Source: an uncultured Collinsella sp.
Lineage (GTDB): Bacteria > Actinomycetota > Coriobacteriia > Coriobacteriales > Coriobacteriaceae
Assembly: GCA_902478985.1 (NCBI GenBank)
Contig: CABSNH010000012.1
Span: 1 to 21,673, forward strand
Direction of reading: 5' to 3'
Length of the DNA: 21,673 nt
Of this stretch, positions 14,072-21,673 are shown piece after piece. The notes under the pieces are model-generated. The model saw only the letters and a program-made list of their open reading frames with translations. It ran no database searches and was not told where the DNA came from. Position 1 is the first letter of the stretch, and each line of letters opens with the position of its first letter. The position numbers and the translations under genes were made by a program.

Positions 14072-14537
14072 CCGCTATCAGGACAAGGTGCTCGAGACCT
14101 ACGCGCGCTCCCTTCTGGAAGCCGCTAAGGCCGAGAACCATGTGTTCGAGGACCTCGAGATGATCGAGCGCCTGGCTTCTGCCAGCCCCGAGATCATCGC
14201 CGTGCTCGACACCATGTCCAAGCGCGACCAGCTCGACCTTCTTCCCAAGGTGGCAGCTGCCTTTAAGTATGTTGCCGAGGAAGACGAGGATGTAGTGGGC
14301 GTGACCGTCACCACGGCGATCCCGCTCGACGACGAGTTGCGTCAAACCATCACTAAGAAATGCGAGCAGGACTTCGGTCGTAAGGTATTCCTTATCGAGC
14401 AGGTCGACCCGTCTATCGTGGGCGGCCTGGTGCTCGAGGCCCGCGGCGAGCGTCGTGACATTTCCGTCAAGACGCAGCTGCGCGTCGCGCAGGAGACCCT
14501 CGCAAACTCTGCTAATTCGTACGGAGGTGAAGCCTAA
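14061..14537 (+). CDS. atpH: ATP synthase F1 subunit delta
   Basis: Caps the F1 head and joins it to the b-subunit stalk. The N-terminal helical bundle (RYQDKVLETYARSLLEAA) and the C-terminal segment VDPSIVGGLVLEARGERRDI followed by SVKTQL match the family. It is 158 aa, somewhat shorter than the common 175-185. The start overlaps atpF by 11 nt, and the TAA stop overlaps the atpA ATG by one base (TAATG), indicating translational coupling on both sides. Confidence 0.94.
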   Translation: MPTSRYQDKVLETYARSLLEAAKAENHVFEDLEMIERLASASPEIIAVLDTMSKRDQLDLLPKVAAAFKYVAEEDEDVVGVTVTTAIPLDDELRQTITKKCEQDFGRKVFLIEQVDPSIVGGLVLEARGERRDISVKTQLRVAQETLANSANSYGGEA

Positions 14538-16135
14538 TGTCCGAAACCCTCAATGCCCAGGATATCGCCAAGAAACTGCAGGAGCAGCTCACGAGCCTCT
14601 CCGCGACGGTCGATACGCATGAGGTTTCAACGGTCGACGAGGTAGGCGACGGCATCGCGCGCGTCTCCGGCCTCAAGAGCGCCATGGCAGGCGAGCTTCT
14701 GGAGTTCAAGAGCTCCGATACCGGTGAGACCGTCTTCGGCCTTGCCCAGAACCTTGACCGTGACGAGGTCGGCGCCGTTCTGTTTGGTGCCGTCGACTCC
14801 ATCAAGGAAGGCGACGAGTGCCGCACCACTGGCCGCATTATGGATATCCCCGTGAGCCGTGCCATGCTCGGCCGCGTCGTCAATCCGCTCGGCCAGCCTA
14901 TCGACGGTTTGGGTGACATTGTCGCCACGCACCGTCGTCCTATCGAGTTTAAGGCCCCCGGCGTCATCGACCGTACCCCGGTGTGCGAGCCGGTTCAGAC
15001 CGGTCTGTTGGCCATCGACTCCATGGTGCCTATCGGCCGTGGTCAGCGTGAGCTCATCATCGGCGACCGTAAGACCGGTAAGACCGCCATCGCCATCGAC
15101 GCTATCCTCAACCAGCGCGGCAAGGGCATGGTCTGCATCTATGTCGCCATCGGCCAGAAGGCCTCCACGGTTGCCAACATCCGCGAGACCCTCGCTCAGC
15201 ACGGTGCGCTCGAATACACCATCATCGTTTCGGCAACCGCTGCCGATTCCGCCCCTATGCAGTACATCGCGCCTATGGCCGGTGCCGCTATCGGCGAGTT
15301 CTTCATGTACAACGGCGAGGACGGCAAGCCCGCCAGCGAGACCAATCCCGGCGGCCACGTGCTCGTCATCTACGACGACCTGTCCAAGCAGGCTGTGGCA
15401 TACCGTCAGATGTCGTTGACGCTGCATCGTCCGCCCGGACGCGAGGCCTATCCTGGCGACATCTTCTACCTGCACTCTCGTCTGCTCGAGCGTGCCGTCA
15501 AGATGTCCAAGAAGAACGGTTACGGCTCCATGACGGCCCTGCCGATCATCGAGACCCAGGACGGCGACGTCTCGGCCTACATTCCGACCAACGTCATTTC
15601 CATTACCGATGGTCAGATCTACCTGCAGTCCGAGCTCTTCTTCCAGGGCCAGCGCCCGGCAGTCGACGTGGGCATCTCCGTGTCCCGCGTCGGTGGTGAC
15701 GCACAGACCAAGGCTATGAAGCAGGTCGCCGGCAACCTCCGTCTGGACCTTGCTTCGTACCAGGAGCTCGCCGGCTTTACGCAGTTCGGCTCCGACCTCG
15801 ACGAGGCCACGCAAAAGCAGCTTACCCACGGCGCTCGCATGACCGAGCTCCTTAAGCAGCCGCGCTACAAGCCGTTCGAGGTTTCCGAGCAGATCGTTAC
15901 GCTGTTCGCTGGCAACGAGGGCTTCCTGGATGACCTGGAGATCGCCGACGTGCTGCCTTTCCGTGCCGAGCTCATCGAGTACATGGACAATGGCTTTGGC
16001 TCGCTGCTCGACAAGGTTCGCGCCAAGAAGATCGATGATGACACCAAGGCTGAGCTCTTGCGCGTCATCGGCGACTTCAAGCAGCAGTTCATGGCCAAGC
16101 ACCATTCGGATGTTTCTGGATCAGAGGAGAACTAA
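14537..16135 (+). CDS. atpA: ATP synthase F1 subunit alpha
   Basis: Non-catalytic nucleotide-binding subunit of the F1 hexamer. The P-loop is GDRKTGKT (176-183), where many species have GDRQTGKT. The arginine finger that reaches the neighbouring beta catalytic site is R384, in SVSRVGGDAQTKAMKQ. The N-terminal beta-barrel with DEVGDGIARVSGL is intact. The 532 aa is slightly longer than the usual 505-515. The ATG overlaps the atpH stop and is preceded by GGAGGTGA. The C-terminus ends 5 nt before atpG. Confidence 0.98.
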   Translation: MSETLNAQDIAKKLQEQLTSLSATVDTHEVSTVDEVGDGIARVSGLKSAMAGELLEFKSSDTGETVFGLAQNLDRDEVGAVLFGAVDSIKEGDECRTTGRIMDIPVSRAMLGRVVNPLGQPIDGLGDIVATHRRPIEFKAPGVIDRTPVCEPVQTGLLAIDSMVPIGRGQRELIIGDRKTGKTAIAIDAILNQRGKGMVCIYVAIGQKASTVANIRETLAQHGALEYTIIVSATAADSAPMQYIAPMAGAAIGEFFMYNGEDGKPASETNPGGHVLVIYDDLSKQAVAYRQMSLTLHRPPGREAYPGDIFYLHSRLLERAVKMSKKNGYGSMTALPIIETQDGDVSAYIPTNVISITDGQIYLQSELFFQGQRPAVDVGISVSRVGGDAQTKAMKQVAGNLRLDLASYQELAGFTQFGSDLDEATQKQLTHGARMTELLKQPRYKPFEVSEQIVTLFAGNEGFLDDLEIADVLPFRAELIEYMDNGFGSLLDKVRAKKIDDDTKAELLRVIGDFKQQFMAKHHSDVSGSEEN

Positions 16136-16140
16136 GCCCC

Positions 16141-17048
16141 ATGGCCAACCTTCGCGACATTAAGAAGCGAATCTCCTCGGTTACCACGACCAAGCAGATC
16201 ACGCGCACGATGGAGATGGTCTCTACGGCCAAGATCCGTCGTGCTCTCGATCGCTCCAAGCAGGCCGAGCCCTATAAGGAGGCGCTGACCGACGTCATGT
16301 TGACGGTCGCCGGCGACGCCTCCTGTTCGGGCACCGATCCCATGCTGCAGAAGCATGAGAGCGTCAAGCATGGCCTGATTGTCGTTATTGCCTCGGACCG
16401 CGGCCTTGCCGGCGGTTTCAATACGACGGTGGAGCGCACGGCCGAAAAGCTCGCCGCTTCTTGGGCGAACGACGGCATCGAGTGCGAGATCATCGCGTGC
16501 GGGCGTAAGCCGGCCACGTATTTCCGTGACCGCGCAAACGTCGTCATGCACTTTGAGGGCAACTCCTCTGAGCCCGATTTCAATCAGGCCCGCATGATCT
16601 CCTCTCATATCTGCGATGCGTATCGTGCCGGTGAGCTTGACCGTGTCGAGCTTGTCTACCACCACGCCAAGAACCGCGTGGATCAGGAGCTTCGCGTCGA
16701 GCATCTGTTGCCGCTCGACCCCGAGATGATCGCTATGGCCCACGGTCCGCGTAAGAACGAGACCGACGCCCCTAAGCGCATCTCGTCCACGTTCGAGTTC
16801 GTGCCCTCTCCCGAGCATGTTCTCGGCAAGCTTGTACCGTCGTATATCCTGACGGTCATCTACCAGGCCCTGATCGATTCGGCGGCCGCCGAGCAGGGTG
16901 CACGCCGCAAGGCCATGCACTCCGCGACGGAAAACGCCACCGCGATCATCTCGACCCTTACCCGCACGTATAGTCGCGTGCGTCAGGCTTCGATCACGAC
17001 CGAGATTAACGAGATCGTCGGCGGAGCCTCAGCATTGGAGGAACAGTA

Positions 17049-17049
<1 letters not shown>
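16141..17049 (+). CDS. atpG: ATP synthase F1 subunit gamma
   Basis: Central rotor shaft that turns inside the alpha-beta hexamer and drives conformational change. Both coiled-coil ends are recognisable: the N-terminal RDIKKRISSVTTTKQITRTM followed by EMVSTAKIRRA, and the C-terminal ITTEINEIVGGASAL. The middle Rossmann-like domain has SDRGLAGGFNT. It is 302 aa, at the longer end of the family, with a charged insert near PRKNETDAPKR. The ATG is 5 nt after the atpA stop with GAGGAG just upstream. The TAA stop overlaps the atpD start by one base. Confidence 0.96.
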
Positions 17050-18503
<1,454 letters not shown>

Positions 18504-18506
18504 GTT

Positions 18507-18899
18507 ATGCGTATCCGCATCGTGTGCCCCGTGAGCCTCGCCTATGAGGGTGACGCTGCGTTTGTGTCGATTCCGTCTACGGATGGCGAGTTTGGCGTTC
18601 TGCCTGCTCACTCCAGCGAAATCTGCACGATCGACCGCGGTTACGTTCGCGTTTCCGATAAGGCCATGGGCACTGTCGACCACACGTTTGCCGTGGCCGG
18701 CGGCTATGCCCAGGTTGCGGACGATGTCGTGACCGTTCTCGCCGAGCGCGCTTGCGATTTGGCGACCGTCGATGCCGACAAGGTTAAAGCTGATATTCAA
18801 GGTTTTGAAGAGAAGCTGGGTAATTTGTCGGAGGATGATGCACGCCGCGCCTACCTCTATAATGAAATCGCATGGTGTAAGCTCAAGCTTGCCCAATAG
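18507..18899 (+). CDS. atpC: ATP synthase F1 subunit epsilon
   Basis: Small rotor subunit that binds gamma and the c-ring and can inhibit ATP hydrolysis. The N-terminal beta-sandwich is clear (IRIVCPVSLAYEGDAAFVSI, then TDGEFGVLPAHS). The C-terminal part (about 85-130) is two helices with alternating Ala and charged residues, as in the regulatory hairpin. At 130 aa it is typical. The ATG is 3 nt after the atpD stop with GGGGGAG upstream. It is the last gene before the operon terminator. Confidence 0.95.
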   Translation: MRIRIVCPVSLAYEGDAAFVSIPSTDGEFGVLPAHSSEICTIDRGYVRVSDKAMGTVDHTFAVAGGYAQVADDVVTVLAERACDLATVDADKVKADIQGFEEKLGNLSEDDARRAYLYNEIAWCKLKLAQ

Positions 18900-18935
18900 T
18901 CAAACGATTTAGCGTTCGACCATTTGCGAACACAT

Positions 18936-18974
18936 CATGCCCGGGATGGCCCAGCCACCCCGGGCATGCTTTTT
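18936..18974 (+). terminator. ATP synthase operon terminator
   Basis: A perfect 10-bp stem CATGCCCGGG/CCCGGGCATG (18936-18945 with 18959-18968) has an inner TGG/CCA extension and is followed by CTTTTT. It is a strong intrinsic terminator 36 nt after atpC. The murA ribosome site AAAGGG begins 2 nt after the T-run, so any murA transcription from upstream must pass this hairpin. Confidence 0.9.
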
Positions 18975-18987
18975 GAAAGGGTAGACC

Positions 18988-20271
18988 TTGGATATTATCC
19001 GCGTTGAGGGTGGCCACGCCATCGGAGGCTCCGTGCCCGTCTCGGGTGCCAAGAACTCCGCGCTCAAACTCATGGCGGCAACGCTTCTGGCGCCGGGCAA
19101 GACGACGCTGCAGAACGTGCCCGATATTTCCGATGTCCACGTGATGGGCAAGGTGCTCAAGGGCATGGGCGCCACGATTGAAGTTCTCGATGAGCACACG
19201 CTCGAAATCGATACCTCCCAGGTTGATTCCTGGGAGGCTCCCTACGAGCTTGTCGCCAAGATGCGCGCCTCTACGGCCGTGATGGGCCCCCTGCTGGGTC
19301 GTTTCCATCGCGCCAAGATCGCCATGCCGGGCGGCTGCAACCTGGGCGCTCGCAAGATCGATATGCATATCTTGGGTCTCGAGGCTCTGGGCGTCGAGTT
19401 CGACACCGCCCACGGCTACATCAACGCTAATGCGCCCCAAGGTCTGCGCGGTACCACCGTCACGCTCGAGTTTGCCAGTGTCGGTGCGACCGAGAACCTC
19501 ATTATGGCATCCGTGCGCGCGCAGGGTACCACGGTTATCGACAACGCGGCCCGCGAGCCCGAGATCGTCGACCTCGCCAACATGCTCAACGAGATGGGTG
19601 CCAAGATCATCGGCGCGGGCACGCCCGTCGTGACCATCGAGGGCGTGGAGGAGCTGCATCCCGTTACCCATTGCGTGGTGGGAGACCGTATCGAGGCCGG
19701 CACCTTTATCGTCGCCGGCGCCCTCATGGCCGATGAACGCGGCGTCGATGTTACGGGCTTCTGCCCCATCCACCTGGGCATGGTGCTCAAAAAGATGGAA
19801 CTTATGGGCATCGAGTGCGAGCGTATCGAGAACGGTGTCCACGTCAATCGCGCCGAGCGCATCAAGCCGGTCGATATCCAGACGCTTCCGTTCCCGGGTT
19901 TCCCGACCGACATGCAGGCGCAGATCATGGTGCTTTCGGCCCTTGCCGACGGAAGCTCCGTAATTACCGAGAACATCTTCGAGAACCGCTTCATGTTCGC
20001 CTCTGAGCTGGTACGTATGGGTGCCGATATTCGTATCGAGAGCCATCACGCCATGATTCACGGCGTCAAGGGCTTCTCGGGCGCACAGGTCACCTCACCC
20101 GACCTGCGTGGCGGCGCGGCTCTTGTGGTTGCCGGTCTTATCGCCGATGGCGTTACCGAGGTCTCGGCCATCCATCACATCAAACGTGGCTACGAGCGGT
20201 TTGTCGAAAAGCTGCAGGCGCTTGGCGCGCATGTCGAACATGCCACCGTTCCCGATCCCGTCATCTACTAA
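18988..20271 (+). CDS. murA: UDP-N-acetylglucosamine 1-carboxyvinyltransferase
   Basis: First committed step of peptidoglycan synthesis: transfers enolpyruvate from PEP to UDP-GlcNAc in the cytoplasm. K22-N23 in SGAKNSAL and the catalytic cysteine C117 in PGGCNLGARKIDMH are present. A cysteine here is the fosfomycin-sensitive form; resistant lineages have Asp. The conserved FPTDMQAQIMVLSALADG segment is intact. It is 427 aa, normal for the family. The start is TTG with AAAGGG 6 nt upstream; translation from this TTG gives the standard MDIIRVEGG beginning. It directly follows the ATP synthase terminator, and the LCP gene starts 12 nt after its stop. Confidence 0.97.
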   Translation: MDIIRVEGGHAIGGSVPVSGAKNSALKLMAATLLAPGKTTLQNVPDISDVHVMGKVLKGMGATIEVLDEHTLEIDTSQVDSWEAPYELVAKMRASTAVMGPLLGRFHRAKIAMPGGCNLGARKIDMHILGLEALGVEFDTAHGYINANAPQGLRGTTVTLEFASVGATENLIMASVRAQGTTVIDNAAREPEIVDLANMLNEMGAKIIGAGTPVVTIEGVEELHPVTHCVVGDRIEAGTFIVAGALMADERGVDVTGFCPIHLGMVLKKMELMGIECERIENGVHVNRAERIKPVDIQTLPFPGFPTDMQAQIMVLSALADGSSVITENIFENRFMFASELVRMGADIRIESHHAMIHGVKGFSGAQVTSPDLRGGAALVVAGLIADGVTEVSAIHHIKRGYERFVEKLQALGAHVEHATVPDPVIY

Positions 20272-20283
20272 TGCAGGTTGCCT

Positions 20284-21510
20284 ATGTTTAACAAGAAGCC
20301 CCTAGCGGATAACACCCGAAGACCCTCGACTGGTGCGCAGGCCAAGATCTACAGTCGCGACAATGTCGCACGCTATTCCGAGCGCGCCCGGCAGCGCCGT
20401 CGCGGCCGCACGGTTCGCCGTGTCGCGCTCATCGCCGTGCTCGGTGTGTTGCTGAGCGCCACGACCGCTGCAGGTCTGTGGTTTGCCACTATCATGGGCA
20501 AGCTTGGTGACTCCAATGTCATTACCAACAACCTGCGCCAGATTCTGGTCGATACCGATGAGGCAAAAGATCCGTTCTACGTGTTGCTTCTTGGTACCGA
20601 CGGTCGTCCGGGCGAGGATACGTATCGTGCCGACTCGATTATCCTGGCACGCATCGACCCCACGCAAAAGCAGGCGACGCTCATTTCCGTTCCGCGCGAC
20701 ACCAAGGTCGTGTACAAGGGCGAGACCATGAAGATCAACGCCTGCCACACCGTTGGCGGCGCCGAGGCCATGGTCCAGGCGGTCAACGAGCTGTGCGGCG
20801 TGCAGATTTCTCACTATGCCGAGGTCAGCTTTGACGGCATGCAGTCGCTTATTGATTCGGTTGGCGGTATCGACATCAACGCGACCGACGACGTCGACGA
20901 TCCCGAGCACCTGGATATTAAGATTACCGCTGGTCAGCAGCATATGGACGGCGCTACCGCCCTTACCTATGCCCGCTGCCGCTACACCTATGCCGACGGC
21001 GATTACACGCGCATGCGCCATCAGCGTCAGGTGCTTGGCGCCCTTGCCAACCAGATTCTCAATAACTTCGATGCCACGAAGATCTTTGGCCTGGTTAATT
21101 CGCTGTCCGATATGCTCGTAACCGATATGAGCGTTCAGGATATCGTCTCCACGGTCAATGCCATGCGCGGCATGGATGTCGAGGGCATCTACTCGGCCAA
21201 CCTGCCTTCGTATGCTGACGACAGCACTATGATCGATGGCGTGAGCTATGTCTTTGTCTACGAAGACGAGCTTAAGGAAATGATGGCCCGCGTCGACGCC
21301 GGTGAGGATCCCAAGGGTCCCAACACCATGGGCCTTTCAGACGGCTCCAGCTCCACGATCGGTGACCTCAACAACAATACGTCCGAGGACTACGCATATG
21401 GCACCGTGACCTCGTCGGGTGGCTCGGACGATTCCGACGATTCGAGCGACGGCTCCGATTACTACGAAGAGCCCACCGGTGACGGCAACGGCTACGAAGC
21501 CAACTACTAG
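20284..21510 (+). CDS. LytR-CpsA-Psr (LCP) family glycopolymer ligase
   Basis: Membrane-anchored phosphotransferase family that attaches wall teichoic acid or other glycopolymers from a lipid carrier to peptidoglycan. The layout is a cytoplasmic basic head (residues 1-46, many Arg), one membrane helix (about 47-70) and an extracellular LCP domain. The domain contains LLLGTDGRPGEDTYRADSII, then SVPRDTKV, KINACHTVGG and ALTYARCRYT with DYTRMRHQRQV; these Asp and Arg residues bind the pyrophosphate and metal in the family. The last 60 residues are low-complexity Ser, Asp, Gly and Tyr. It is 408 aa. ATG 20284 is preferred over TTG 20278 because AGG sits 6 nt before it. It is probably co-transcribed with murA, consistent with a cell-wall role. 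Confidence 0.93.
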   Translation: MFNKKPLADNTRRPSTGAQAKIYSRDNVARYSERARQRRRGRTVRRVALIAVLGVLLSATTAAGLWFATIMGKLGDSNVITNNLRQILVDTDEAKDPFYVLLLGTDGRPGEDTYRADSIILARIDPTQKQATLISVPRDTKVVYKGETMKINACHTVGGAEAMVQAVNELCGVQISHYAEVSFDGMQSLIDSVGGIDINATDDVDDPEHLDIKITAGQQHMDGATALTYARCRYTYADGDYTRMRHQRQVLGALANQILNNFDATKIFGLVNSLSDMLVTDMSVQDIVSTVNAMRGMDVEGIYSANLPSYADDSTMIDGVSYVFVYEDELKEMMARVDAGEDPKGPNTMGLSDGSSSTIGDLNNNTSEDYAYGTVTSSGGSDDSDDSSDGSDYYEEPTGDGNGYEANY

Positions 21511-21656
21511 GGTTACGCGGGCTTACCAGCCCGCGTAACCAGTTGACGCTGCAAGCCCGCCAGAGCGGCAATCTGCCTTTAAACTTCGGCGGAATGACCA
21601 GAAGGTCAATGCCGCCTTGTTTCAAGGCACCTTGCTCGCTCTGGCGGGTTTTCGCT
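21511..21656 (+). ncRNA. Structured RNA-like element, copy 2 (unrecognised family)
   Basis: Begins directly after the LCP stop codon. Hairpin 1 is a perfect 13-bp stem (21511-21523 with 21528-21540) and the same TACC loop as copy 1. A linker ending in GACGCTGCAA follows. The long hairpin has a 14-bp outer stem with one G-T pair (21553-21566 with 21638-21651), the GCAA/TTGC step (21568-21571 with 21632-21635), an inner TGCCTT/AAGGCA stem (21574-21579 with 21624-21629), and an apical GGCGG/CCGCC arm capped by TGACC-AGAA-GGTCA. It ends in TTTTCGCT. Stem sequences differ from copy 1 but pairing is kept. It may terminate the murA-LCP transcript. Confidence 0.75.
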
Positions 21657-21673
21657 CATATGACCCAATCCGC

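Noticed and set aside
14627..16105. 492-codon minus-strand open frame opposite atpA
   Set aside because: Antisense shadow of a highly conserved gene; no ribosome site or recognisable protein. The same holds for 17232-18896 opposite atpD/atpC and 4879-6045 opposite prfA.

Overview
The window is a stretch of high-GC actinobacterial chromosome, almost entirely on the plus strand. Gene content, codon use and gene order suggest a gut Coriobacteriia genome, most likely Collinsella or a close relative. That assignment is an inference from recognised proteins and general style, not from a marker search. No tRNA, rRNA, CRISPR array, integrase or transposase gene is visible.

Layout. (1) 1-3123: an upstream terminator and a 29-nt-unit repeat pair, then a three-gene polar amino-acid ABC importer (Tat-type lipoprotein binding protein, permease, ATPase). 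A zinc M20 peptidase follows (3196-4611). (2) 4612-8665: prfA (release factor 1) and prmC (its glutamine methyltransferase, carrying a large acidic insertion). They are separated by about 600 nt of non-coding DNA with a structured RNA-like element, a repeat unit and several hairpins. A small AT-rich hicAB toxin-antitoxin module with a palindromic operator follows. (3) 8666-11734: a divergent tsaC/sua5-family gene, glycerol kinase glpK and uracil phosphoribosyltransferase upp. (4) 11926-18974: a complete F1Fo ATP synthase operon (atpI-like, then B-E-F-H-A-G-D-C) with a recognisable promoter and a strong terminator. (5) 18988-21510: murA and a LytR-CpsA-Psr (LCP) cell-wall glycopolymer ligase, followed by a second copy of the structured element.

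How the genes work together. PrmC methylates the GGQ glutamine of RF1, so prfA and prmC form one functional unit for translation termination. The atp genes are tightly packed and partly overlapping, as expected for stoichiometric assembly. murA starts peptidoglycan precursor synthesis, and the LCP protein attaches glycopolymers to peptidoglycan. HicA and HicB look like an acquired mobile cassette.

Most interesting observations. Two intergenic elements of about 145 nt (5974-6117 and 21511-21656) each begin within 4 nt of a stop codon. They fold into the same two-hairpin architecture and differ by about eight compensatory base-pair exchanges with no stem-breaking change, which is strong evidence for a conserved structured RNA or terminator family that I do not recognise. 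A second, separate repeat family consists of 29-nt units with terminal inverted repeats (TAGTCRTT...AAYGACTA). It occurs five times at three loci, twice as mirror-image pairs that would form long hairpins.
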